Source: Bacillus sp. V2I10
Lineage (GTDB): Bacteria; Bacillota; Bacilli; Bacillales; Bacillaceae
DNA: 64,000 bases
Direction of reading: 5' to 3'
NCBI RefSeq assembly: GCF_030817055.1
Contig: NZ_JAUSYV010000001.1
Coordinates: 706,001 to 770,000 of the forward strand
In this document: in pieces, positions 18,724-28,397 of the stretch
Layout of the letters: every line of letters begins with the position of its first letter
Numbering within the stretch: the stretch's first letter is position 1
Program-made: the position numbers and the translations under genes
The notes under the pieces: generated by a model
What the model saw: only the letters and a program-made list of their open reading frames with translations
The model's database searches: none
What the model was told of the DNA's origin: nothing

Positions 18724-18747
18724 GGCAGCGGAAACGCTGTCTTTTTG
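18724..18747 (+). terminator. Rho-independent terminator
   Basis: GGCAGCG, loop GAAA, CGCTGTC (one G-U pair), followed by TTTTTG. It follows the LRR protein gene. Confidence 0.75.
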
Positions 18748-18852
18748 TTGTCTATTATCTAATGAGGCAACAATTTGTAACATACTTGTAAACTGTCTGA
18801 CTATTAAACTGTTATATAATATGAAAGGGTAAAAACATCATAGGAGAATGGT

Positions 18853-20169
18853 ATGAAGCGAATAACTATTACAATGTTGAGCTGTCTCAGTCTTTTGATG
18901 ATTCTTTTGATCTCTCAGCCGGAACAGGCAGAAGCAGGGACAACAAGCAGAATCTATGGTCAGGATCGTTATAAAACGTCAGTAGAGGTTTCAAAGAAGA
19001 CCTTCCCGAACGGTACAACCAATGTCATTATTGCAGTAGGTAACAACTTCCCTGATGCTTTAGCAGGAGGACCGCTTGCTTACAAGCTTAATGCGCCAAT
19101 CCTTCTAACGGGGAAAGATGCAATGCCTGCAGCAATTACTAATGAAATAACAAGATTACATGCTAAAAATGCATACATACTCGGCGGTGAAAGTGCTGTT
19201 TCTGCAGCAGTAGCCGGCAAACTCAAAGCAATGGGCCTGACTGTACAGCGTATATCCGGCTCCGATCGCTACGAAACATCTGTAGCCATTGCAAAAAAAT
19301 TAGGATCTGCAACTAAAAAAGCATTCATTGCAAACGGAAGCAATTTTCCAGATAGTCTTTCAGCATCTGCGGTTGCTGCGAGGCAGGGCTCACCCATCCT
19401 GCTGGTAAAGAAAACAGGCGTTCCAGTATCAGTGAAAAACTATGTAAATGGTTTTACTAAATCATATGTAATCGGCGGAACAGGGGTTATTGCATCGGGC
19501 ACAGCGTCCCAGCTTCCGTACCCTGAACGAATTGCAGGAGCGAACCGCTATGACACATCAGCAAAGGTAGCCACTAAGTTTGCAAGCTTCTCTGCTTCTC
19601 GTGCCTTACTTGTGTCTGGTAAGACGTATGCTGATGCATTAACAGGTTCTATCTATGCAGCAAAGCAAAACATTCCAATGCTTCTGACAAATCAATCAAC
19701 CCTTCCAGCTGAAATTGGAAAATTAATCGATACTAAAAATGTACAGACCGTCACCGTGATCGGCGGATCGAGTGCAATCAGCAACAGTGTGCTTACCTCG
19801 ATTTATTTTCCAGTAGACAAGCTTATTGAAACGGCAAAATCCCTGCAAGGCGTGCCTTACAAATACGGCGGCACAACAACATCAGGGTTTGACTGCAGCG
19901 GGTATACACAATATGTTTTTGACAAGCATGGAGTGGATCTTCCAAGAACTACGGTTGATCAATGGAATGAGGCAACAGTAGTAGCCGTTCCGGAAAAAGG
20001 CGATCTTGTATTCTTTGAAACGTATAAAGCAGGCCCGTCTCATGTAGGAATATTCATCGGCAATAATGAGTTTATTCATGCAAGTTCTTCAAAAGGCGTA
20101 ACGATTTCCAAAATGGATAACGTATACTTTGAACCGCGTTACTTAGGTGTAAAAAGTGTAATTAATTAA
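18853..20169 (+). CDS. CWB2-anchored NlpC/P60 peptidoglycan endopeptidase
   Basis: 438 residues with a signal peptide ending ...EQAEAG (about residue 29). Residues about 33-315 hold three CWB2 repeats (IYGQDRYKTSVEVS, ISGSDRYETSVAIA, IAGANRYDTSAKVA, each followed by FPDAL/YADAL and an (I)LGG/IGG block). CWB2 modules bind anionic wall polymers. The C-terminal NlpC/P60 domain (about 320-438) has Cys348 in DCSGY, His397 in SHVGIF and His409 in FIHASS: a complete Cys-His-His site for cutting peptide stems. It stands first in a run of five CWB2 proteins. A TATAAT box lies about 35 nt upstream of the ATG. Confidence 0.9.
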   Translation: MKRITITMLSCLSLLMILLISQPEQAEAGTTSRIYGQDRYKTSVEVSKKTFPNGTTNVIIAVGNNFPDALAGGPLAYKLNAPILLTGKDAMPAAITNEITRLHAKNAYILGGESAVSAAVAGKLKAMGLTVQRISGSDRYETSVAIAKKLGSATKKAFIANGSNFPDSLSASAVAARQGSPILLVKKTGVPVSVKNYVNGFTKSYVIGGTGVIASGTASQLPYPERIAGANRYDTSAKVATKFASFSASRALLVSGKTYADALTGSIYAAKQNIPMLLTNQSTLPAEIGKLIDTKNVQTVTVIGGSSAISNSVLTSIYFPVDKLIETAKSLQGVPYKYGGTTTSGFDCSGYTQYVFDKHGVDLPRTTVDQWNEATVVAVPEKGDLVFFETYKAGPSHVGIFIGNNEFIHASSSKGVTISKMDNVYFEPRYLGVKSVIN

Positions 20170-20198
20170 GCGGTGAGCAAGCCTCACCGCTTTTTTTT
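20170..20198 (+). terminator. Rho-independent terminator
   Basis: GCGGTGAG, loop, CTCACCGC and eight T. It starts directly after the NlpC/P60 stop codon. Confidence 0.92.
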
Positions 20199-20318
20199 AT
20201 GAATAAACAGTAAAATTTTGATAAATGAATGATAAATTTCCTTATCCTTGCTTGCAGGGAGAATCTATCATCTCTATGATAGAAAGTAGAATAGTGCACA
20301 TGCTGGAGGAAATTTGAT

Positions 20319-21105
20319 ATGAATAAAATTGTTACAATATGCGTAATCGTCATAAGCGTTTGCGTGATTGTATTAGGAAATATCCACTGGAAACAGAAAA
20401 TCAGTTCAGCCCAGGAACAGGCTGCGGAGAAAAAAACTGAAGTGCCTGCTGCCGCCGTTGAAGAGGAACCTGATTGGATGGCAAAATCCGCTAATCTTCC
20501 AGATCCAATCAAAGAGAAGATGAAGCTTTTTCAAGAGACTGCGAAACCTGTAAAAATTGTCGCTGTCGGATCTGAAAGCACACCATCTGACCATGCCGGA
20601 TGGCCGAAATTAGTTCAGACTAACTTAAACAAAGCTTACGGACAAAATATGTTTTCTCTTCAAGTTCTATCCTACAAAGAAGGCACGACCATTACGTTTA
20701 TCAGTAAAAATTACGTGGAACAAGTCAACAAACTTAAACCGGATATGATCATCTTCGAACCTTTCACTTTAAACGATAATGGAAAAGTAGGTTTGCCAAA
20801 TTCATTAAAAAACATGAAACAAATTATCGGAAGCTTTAAAACAGAAAATCCAGAAGCGATTATCTATCTTCAGCCTCCTCATCCAATCTTCGACGCCACC
20901 TACTATCCGCAGGACGTAGAAGCATTAAAAGACTTTGCAAAAGAAAACAAACTCAACTATCTCGATCATTGGACAAACTGGCCGGATCAGAAGAATGAAA
21001 AAATTAAAGAACATGCTTACAGAAAATCAGGCAGCACCGAATGCAGAGGGAAACAAGGTCTGGGCAGAATACTTAACAAATTACTTTGTGAAAACCACGG
21101 AATAG
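20319..21105 (+). pseudogene. SGNH-like lipoprotein-type/secreted protein, frameshifted near its end
   Basis: ATG after CTGGAGGAAA. Residues 1-22 form a membrane anchor. An SGNH-like fold follows: VAVGSESTPSDHAGWPKL, IIFEPFTLNDNG, LQPPHPIFDATYYP. Near 20998 an A6 run breaks the frame. Without one A the sequence continues KLKNMLTENQAAPN and AEGNKVWAEYLTNYFVKTTE and stops at 21105, immediately before a terminator. As given, the original frame instead runs unnaturally through that terminator to 21224. The usual block V His (HPN) is Ala here (APN), so catalysis is doubtful even in the repaired form. It may be a true mutation or a sequencing error. Confidence 0.75.
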
Positions 21106-21132
21106 ATCCTATTAAAAGGGATCTATTTTTTT
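21101..21132 (+). terminator. Rho-independent terminator
   Basis: AATAGATCC ... GGATCTATT then T7. It overlaps the restored stop codon of the SGNH gene, supporting the frame correction. Confidence 0.85.
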
Positions 21133-21214
21133 ATCTTATTTTGGAAACTATTACAAAACCTGTCGGATTATATGTTAAGATTTTACTAGAATCTAAATTT
21201 TGGAGGCAAAGTAC

Positions 21215-23101
21215 GTGTATCTAAAAAAAATCTCCCTTTTCATGTTTATGTCAGTTGTTTTCGTTTTTCTGCAGCCGTCACTGTCACAGGCAAGCACCCT
21301 TGATTTTAATAGCGTGCAGCAAAAAGTCAGTCAGAAGTGCAGGTATAACCCGCAAACAGAATACGGGAAGTTCATTCCTTATCAAACAGGAAATTGTCTT
21401 TTGACGAATGTTGCCCTGGAGCTTGAAGTTCCTGCGGAAATTGTAAAAGCTGTTGCGACTAAAGAAAGCATCGACTGGCAGCAATTTAAAAACGGAGAAC
21501 CTATTCTATCTGGCGATGGCGGTATAGGCATCATGCAGATTACGGTATACCCGGCAGCAGATAAAGAAAATTTGAAAGGGAATGCGATTTTTAATATCTA
21601 CTCAGGGGTTAAGAGATTAAAAGACTACCTGACTTTTCCTGTCGGCTCCAATCAATCTGCACCTCTCGTGCAAAAGGACGATCCGGCTGCATATCTTGAA
21701 AGATGGTATTTCTCTGCCTTGCGGTACAACGGAATCAAACCCGAGAACAGTCCCCTCGCAATTTGTGAAGGGAATGGAGAAAGAAATTCTGGAGCTTATC
21801 AAGAAGAACTGTATGAACTGATTAAGACTGATACAGGCAAAGGGATACAGGATATCAATACTAAGATTGCTTTAATTGATATGAAGCCTGCAGATTTCAC
21901 TTATACTTGTAAAACTAGTGAAAATATTACTTTCAATAAAACAGATTTTAAACTAAATGCTCAAATGACAGAAACAAAGCATCTTTTTAATAAAAACGAT
22001 ACTCTTATCACGTTTAATGAAGATGCCGCAGAGCCAAAAATTCGTCAGGGAGCAACTGGGTCTTCTCCTGTAGTTAAAGCAGGAAAAGGGATTGCTGTAA
22101 AACCCACTGGGGAATTTGTTTATGACAGCAGTGCCGGTTCATCCAACCACTTCGTCTGGTATCCAGTTCAGGTGAAAGATTCACAGACTAAAGGATATGT
22201 GGCATCCAGTTATTTAAAGCGTATTTTAACAAGATTGGAAGGCGCGAGCCGCTATCATACAGCTGCAGAAATCTCAAAAGAGGGCTGGAAGCAGTCTGAT
22301 ACAGTGGTTCTTGCGACTGGAAGAGATTTTCCCGATGCTTTATCAGGAACGCCTTTAGCTGCAAAATATCATGCACCTCTTCTGTTAGTAGACGGCAAAT
22401 CTAAAACCATTCAATCAAAGAACAATCTTCCGGCTAAACAAGAAATTACAAGATTAGGAGCCGAAAAGGTCATTATTCTTGGCGGAAATGGAGCAATACC
22501 ATTAGAAGTAGAAGGCGAACTTCGGGGATTAGGTTTATCAGTTACCCGTATTTCGGGATCTAATCGATTTGAAACTTCAGCTAAAATTGCAGAAAGCCTG
22601 CCTTCCACTACAGCAATTGTTGCCACAGGAAGAAATTTCCCTGATGCTATTTCTGTTGCGGCTTATGCATCTAAAAAAGGCTACCCAATTCTGCTTAGCG
22701 AAGTGGACACTATCCCTGAAAAGATTAAGAAGTCATTAACAACAATATCTAAGACAGTCGTAATCGGAGGGGAAAATGCCATATCAGCTAAAGTATTTAA
22801 TGAGCTGAAAAGCAAAAATGCCATAAGAATCAGCGGGAAAAACCGATACGAAACAAGCATACAAGTTGCCCAGCAATTAAAACTGGGGCAAAACGAAATC
22901 TTCACAGCAAGAGGGGATCAATTCCCTGATGCTCTCTCGGGAGCGGTCCTCGCATCAAAGAATAATGCATCCGTTCTACTTGTAAATGATACATCATCAA
23001 AAACTTTAATCGACAAGTATCAAGCGGCTACTATTCTTGGCGGACAAGGAGCAGTAAATGCTGACATCGAGAAAGAAATGATCAATCTATTAAAAAATTA
23101 A
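21215..23101 (+). CDS. CWB2-anchored lysozyme/transglycosylase-like protein
   Basis: GTG at 21215 is 8 nt after GGAGG, giving 628 residues; TTG at 21200 is in frame but overlaps the ribosome binding site. The signal peptide ends ...SLSQAS. Residues about 25-190 resemble a lytic transglycosylase/lysozyme fold (AVATKES with candidate catalytic Glu, GIGIMQIT, W.FSALRYNG). An SH3b-like part with GYVASSYL is seen at about 280-328. Three CWB2 repeats follow (LEGASRYHTAAEIS, ISGSNRFETSAKIA, ISGKNRYETSIQVA). It should cut or bind glycan strands of the wall. Unlike the neighbouring NlpC/P60 protein, the anchoring domain is at the C-terminus. Confidence 0.85.
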   Translation: MYLKKISLFMFMSVVFVFLQPSLSQASTLDFNSVQQKVSQKCRYNPQTEYGKFIPYQTGNCLLTNVALELEVPAEIVKAVATKESIDWQQFKNGEPILSGDGGIGIMQITVYPAADKENLKGNAIFNIYSGVKRLKDYLTFPVGSNQSAPLVQKDDPAAYLERWYFSALRYNGIKPENSPLAICEGNGERNSGAYQEELYELIKTDTGKGIQDINTKIALIDMKPADFTYTCKTSENITFNKTDFKLNAQMTETKHLFNKNDTLITFNEDAAEPKIRQGATGSSPVVKAGKGIAVKPTGEFVYDSSAGSSNHFVWYPVQVKDSQTKGYVASSYLKRILTRLEGASRYHTAAEISKEGWKQSDTVVLATGRDFPDALSGTPLAAKYHAPLLLVDGKSKTIQSKNNLPAKQEITRLGAEKVIILGGNGAIPLEVEGELRGLGLSVTRISGSNRFETSAKIAESLPSTTAIVATGRNFPDAISVAAYASKKGYPILLSEVDTIPEKIKKSLTTISKTVVIGGENAISAKVFNELKSKNAIRISGKNRYETSIQVAQQLKLGQNEIFTARGDQFPDALSGAVLASKNNASVLLVNDTSSKTLIDKYQAATILGGQGAVNADIEKEMINLLKN

Positions 23102-23119
23102 ACTCTGCTGTTAGACTTA

Positions 23120-23150
23120 GACTGTCAGGTTCTCATCTGACAGTCTTTCT
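23120..23150 (+). terminator. Rho-independent terminator
   Basis: GACTGTCAG, 8-nt loop, CTGACAGTC, TTTCT. It follows the lysozyme-like gene. The rest of the 464-bp gap up to 23565 shows no gene; a promoter is at 23443-23471. Confidence 0.85.
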
Positions 23151-23442
23151 GCATTTTATAAAGAATTTCGTAAAATAAAAATAATTCCCCGGGAAAAGTG
23201 TTGAAAAATGCCTGAGAAAAGTCGAACGGCATCAGGACTTTTGTCCCTCCGTCAAAATTCTATCTCAATATACAAATCAGTGGATATTTATAATCTTTGT
23301 TTAGACGCAGAGATGTCAGCATTTCTTATCTATTTTTCGCTTTAAAACATTGATGCATCAATGTATAACCAGCATCATAAGGTACTGGTTTTTGTCGGAA
23401 TTTGTCTTTGGTATACTAGTGAATAAAAGTTTTCATAAATGT

Positions 23443-23471
23443 TTGACTATTCAATATTTTACAAATAGAAT
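23443..23471 (+). promoter_or_regulatory. Sigma-A promoter of the subtilase gene
   Basis: TTGACT, exactly 17 nt, TAGAAT. It lies about 95 nt before the subtilase start, leaving a 5' leader with a second T-rich stretch. Confidence 0.65.
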
Positions 23472-23565
23472 AAGAGAGTAAATAATCTCTATATATGTTA
23501 AAGGAGGGATAAATTAGTATTTTTTTAGTGAAACACACTGCTAAATTACTAGGGGGGTCAAGTAG

Positions 23566-26500
23566 TTGAAGGTTAAACTGAAAAGATCGTTATTTTTACT
23601 GTTCGCTTTCTTGCTGGTTTTCTCAAATGCAGCATTAGCAGCGGTTCCGACACCGCAAAAGGGAAATGCCAATACTGAGGTTAAGAAAAATGCCGGCAAG
23701 CAATCTATTAAAAAATCAGACGCTGAAAAACAATATAAGAGTACGGACAAAGTTCGTGTAATTGTCGAAGTCGAGGGCGAGCCAGCAATTACATATGCAA
23801 CAAAGCAAGGGAAGAAATTCGATGCTCTTGCAAAATCAAAGCAGGAAGAGCTGAAAGCGAACGCTTTGAAGGAGCAAAAAGCGGTTAAAAACCAAATATC
23901 TGCTAAAAGCATCGGAATGAAATTCGAACAGGAATTTACCACTGTTGTAAACGGCTTCTCCGGAGAAGTTGAATATGGAAAGATCGCTTTGCTTGAAAAA
24001 TTAACAGGCGTTAACAAAGTAACGATCGCTCATGAATACGAGCGTCCGGCTGCAATGCCTGAAATGAAATACAGTAAAGACTTAGTGGAAGCACGCGAGT
24101 CTTGGGATTTAGGCTATGACGGTGAAGGAATGATCGTAGGTATCATCGATACAGGGATCGATCCAAGTCACAGAGACATGATTCTAAGTGATGATACAGT
24201 TCCTGCTTTAACAGAAGGTTCTGTAGGTGATGCTGTTTCAGATCTTAACTTGCCAGGAAAGTATTACACAGAAAAAGTGCCTTATGGTTATAACTATATG
24301 GACGAAAATGAAGAAATTCTTGATTTAGGACCAGGCGCATCGATGCACGGAATGCACGTAGGGGGAACGGTTGGCGCAAATGGAGATGAAGAGAACGGCG
24401 GCTTAAAAGGCGTGGCTCCTGAGGCGCAGCTTTTAGCTCTGAAAGTTTTCGGAAACGATCCTGAAATGCCTTCTACATGGAGCGATATCTATGTGAAAGC
24501 AATTGATGATTCCATTCAATTAGGTGCAGATGTATTGAATATGAGCTTAGGCTCAACAGCATCATTCGTGCTGCCTGAAGATCCTGAGCAGCAAGCTATT
24601 GCAAGAGCAGTTGAAAACGGAGTGGTCATGTCTGTTTCTGCAGGTAACTCAGCTCATTTAGGAAACGGCTGGGCTAATCCTTATGCAAGCAATCCTGATG
24701 TAGGAGTAGTTGGATCTCCAGGTCTTTCTTATGATTCCCTGCAGGTTGCTTCCATTGAAAACTCAACAATTGATCTTGATGCGATGAAAGTTCAAGTAGA
24801 CGGCGCTGATTTTGGAACAATTGGGTACCAAAAACAGGACGGACCGAAATTCCTTGATAAGTTCAAAGGTCAAAAGCTTGATATTGTGTATGTAGGAGAT
24901 GGACAGTCTGCACAATATGAAGGAAAAGATGTAAAAGGTAAAGTTGTCTTTGCCGTTCGTACAGGGGGATATTTCTATGCAAATATCCAAAAAACAGCTG
25001 AAGCAACAAGGCGCTGCCGGTGTGATCATCCGCGGATTGCCTGCACATGGCGATTATGTGAGCATGGCTTTAGACAAACCTTCAATTCCATTGGTTTCTT
25101 TAAGCATTGCAGATGGTAATGCCCTTGAAGCCCAAGCGAAGGAAGGCAAGAAACTAGAAGTAACATTTGGAGATGACAAAGTAGCTGCTCCAAATGCTGA
25201 TGCAGGAAAAATGTCTGCCTTCACTTCGTGGGGTGTGACTCCTAATCTTGATTTCAAACCTGAAATCACAGCTCCGGGCGGAAAAATCTTATCTACATTC
25301 AATGATAATCAATACGGAATTATGAGCGGAACGTCGATGGCTGCACCTCATGTGGCTGGAGGATCTGCGATTGTGCTTGAGCGCGTAGACGAGTTATTCA
25401 ATTTAGAAGGTGCTGATCGTGTCCTTATGGCGAAAAACATCTTAATGAATACGTCTCAGCCTGTAATCGATAAAGGATTGGTTAATGACGCTTTTGGATG
25501 GGAGCTTCCTTATTCTCCTCGCCGTCAAGGTGCGGGATTAATGAAACTCTATTCGGCACTTAATACACCTGCAGTTGTAACAGAATCAAAAACAGGTGAA
25601 GGAAAAGTGGCACTGAAAGAAGTAGGAGATAAAGTAGAATTTTCTCTTGATCTTGAAAACTTCAGTGACAAAGCCGTTTCTTATGACGTAAAAGCAAATG
25701 TTCAAACGGATTTCGCTAATAAAGGATCTCTCGGATATAACTATGATGAGCTTGAGACACAAAAATTACTAGATGCTGTTATTAAAGTAGACGGCAAGGA
25801 CACTGCGAAAGTAGAAGTTGCTGCCGGGGAAACAAAAACAGTAAAAGTAACACTTGATACTGCAAATGCAAAAGTCTTAGGGGATGACTTTGAAACTCCT
25901 GTTCCAGTGAAGGATGTCTTCAAAAACGGATACTTTGTAGAAGGATTCGTGACATTCTCTGCTGAAGGATTATCACAGCTGACAGTACCTTATGTAGGTT
26001 TCAATGGAGACTGGGGTAAGGCTCCAATCCTTGATGCGATGAACTTTGATACTGAGAATGAAACTTTCTATGGGATTTCTGGAGTTGTATCAAAGGATGG
26101 CGAAGACTTCAATTTCCTTGGATATGATGCGTTTAACGAAAAAGTTCCATTCGATGGAAGCAAAATTGCGATTTCTCCGAATGGCGACGGCAGCAATGAC
26201 CAGTTAATACCGGTTCTTTCATTCCTGCGAAACGCTAAAGAGGTAAAATACAATGTTCTTGATGAGAACAAAAAACAATTGCGTACTGTCCGTACGGAGC
26301 TTGAGGTCCGCAAGCACTACTATGATGCAGGTTCAGGTTCGACGTATACGTTAAATCCTGCAAACCAATGGGATGGAAAAGTGAAAAACGCTCTTGTAAA
26401 AGACGGTAAATATTACTTTGAAATTGCTGCAGCTGTAGACTATGCAGGGAAAGCTCCTCAAAAGGTTCACGTTCCTGTTATCGTGGATACAGTTCAGCCA

Positions 26501-28202
26501 ACTTTAAAATGCAGAATTTAAAGATAACAAAGTAACATTCGATGCATCGGATGAGCGTTCAGGAGTTGCATACTTTGATGTTCTTGTTAACGGCCAATCT
26601 GTCGTTGGCAAAGATAAAGAGGGAAATCCATTAACGCTTGCGCCAGCAACAACGGAATTCAAGCTTGAGAATCTTGCGACAGGTTCAACGGTAACGGTTC
26701 TTGCAGTAGATAATGCAGGCAACACATCTGCAAAAGAGTTCAAAGGTGTGAATGATGGGACAATTCCATCAATCATTGCCGAGCTTCCTGAAGCCCTTGG
26801 AACATATGATACGAATGAAGTTCCTGTAAAAGGCTATGTGACAGATGAGTCTAAAGTGACAAACTTCACTGTTGACGGCAAATCTGTTGAATTGAAATGG
26901 AATGCTGAATTAAAACGCTACGATTTTGAAACAACTCTTACACTTGAAGATGGATTCCATAAAATCCGCATCGCAGGTAAAGATGAAGCAGGCAACGAAA
27001 TTTCTTTCTTAAAGCAATTCTTCGTTGACACAACTGCACCTGAGCTTTCAGTAAAAGCACCTGCAAGCGTAAATGCTGCAACTGAAAAAGCAACCTTAAC
27101 AACAAATGTTTCTGATAATTTTGAAGAGCTTCGTGTAGTGGTTGACGGGGACGAGGTCTTCTATAACATGCTGAGAGAGCCTTATGAAATGAGAGGCATT
27201 GAAAAAGAAATCAAGACAGAAGTTGCGCTTCAGCCAGGTGAAAACACATTCATGGTAGAAGCGACTGACTTAGCCGGCCACAAGACGGTTAAAGAAGTAA
27301 AAGTATACCGCGGAGATGATAAAGTGAGCCGCATCAGCGGAAAAGACCGCTATGCTACAGCAGCAGCCATCAGCTCTGAAGGCTGGGAGAGCTCTGAGCT
27401 TGTCTTCCTTGCAAAAGGACAGGAATTTGCTGATGCATTAGCAGGTGTTCCGCTTGCAGCTCAATATGATGCGCCAGTTTTATTAACAGATTCAAAAGGG
27501 TTATCAGCAGCTACAAAAGCTGAGCTTGAAAGATTGGGAACAGAATCAGTTGTGATCCTTGGCGGAACCGGCGCCGTTTCTGAAAACGTTGAAGAACAAT
27601 TATATGATATGGGCATTGAAGTAGACCGTATCTTCGGTAAGGACCGATGGGCAACTGCGGCAGCTATTGCAAAAGAGGTAGCTCCGGATGGTTCAGAAGA
27701 TGCAGTTGTTGTAAATGGAACAAGCTTTGCAGATGCTCTGGCAGTTGCTTCTTATGCAGGTCAGTACGGTATGCCAATCGTATTATCTCAAAAAGATAAG
27801 CTTCCTGCAGCATCAAGTAAGGTTCTTGAAAAACTGGGTGTTGAACATACATTGGTAGTCGGTGGCCAAGTGGCTCTGTCTGACAGTGTTTACAAAAAGC
27901 TTCCAGATGCTGAAAGAGTGTATGGAAAAGACCGCTATGCAACAAGCGTAGCGCTTGCAGAGTACTTTGAGCCATCATTAGATGTGGTATATGCCGCAAC
28001 TGGACAAAACTTTGCAGATGCATTAGCGGGAGCAGCATTAGCCGCTAAGCATGAAAGCGGAGTAATCCTTGTCGGCAAAACATTATCTTCAGAAGTTAAA
28101 AACTTCTTCGGAGGCAATGAAATTGGACAAGTGAAAGTGTTTGGAGGAAAAGGGGCTGTATCTGATGAGGTCCTTTCTGAGATTCATAAATTGATCCAAT
28201 AA
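23566..28202 (+). pseudogene. vpr: Vpr-like subtilisin-family (S8) protease with three CWB2 repeats, two frameshifts
   Basis: TTG after AGGGGGGTC. Repaired length is about 1544 residues. Domains in order: signal peptide (to about 26), I9 propeptide (about 60-158), S8 catalytic domain with Asp195 (IIDTGID), His261 (MHGMHVGG) and Ser codon 25334-25336 (GTSMAAPHVAG), inserted PA domain (about 400-510), Fn3-like and Ig-like domains, then three CWB2 repeats (from about base 27325). One extra base near 25007 (TAE|QQGAAGVI) and one in an A-run near 26508 (PTL|NAEFKDNK) split it into three open segments. Coding quality is normal on both sides of each break, so these may be sequence errors. It is a wall-anchored extracellular protease. 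Confidence 0.85.
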
Positions 28203-28221
28203 AAAAATTCAATTACCTTCC

Positions 28222-28257
28222 AGCTGTTGGGCCTATTGGCTCGGCAGCTTCTTTTTG
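28222..28257 (+). terminator. Rho-independent terminator with G-U pairs
   Basis: AGCTGTTGGGCC, loop TATT, GGCTCGGCAGCT, then TCTTTTT. It follows the subtilase. Confidence 0.75.
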
Positions 28258-28346
28258 CTTATCTGACAAAAGGGCTATGTCCTCTAATGCCTTAATCCCT
28301 AATTAGCCTTAATTGACATAATCTTATAAGAATGAGAGATTGCGGG

Positions 28347-28355
28347 TGATATAAT
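28347..28355 (+). promoter_or_regulatory. Extended -10 element (TGATATAAT)
   Basis: TGnTATAAT, an extended -10, lies about 43 nt before the amidase start. No good -35 stands at the right distance. The lytC autolysin of B. subtilis also has a sigma-D promoter; the match to that consensus here is poor. Confidence 0.5.
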
Positions 28356-28397
28356 AAGAGAGTAATAGCGAATTATGCAGAAAAAGGAGAGTGAATG

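Noticed and set aside
21106..21224. C-terminal extension of the SGNH protein beyond the terminator
   Set aside because: It reads through a strong terminator and overlaps the next gene; the other frame has the family-like ending.
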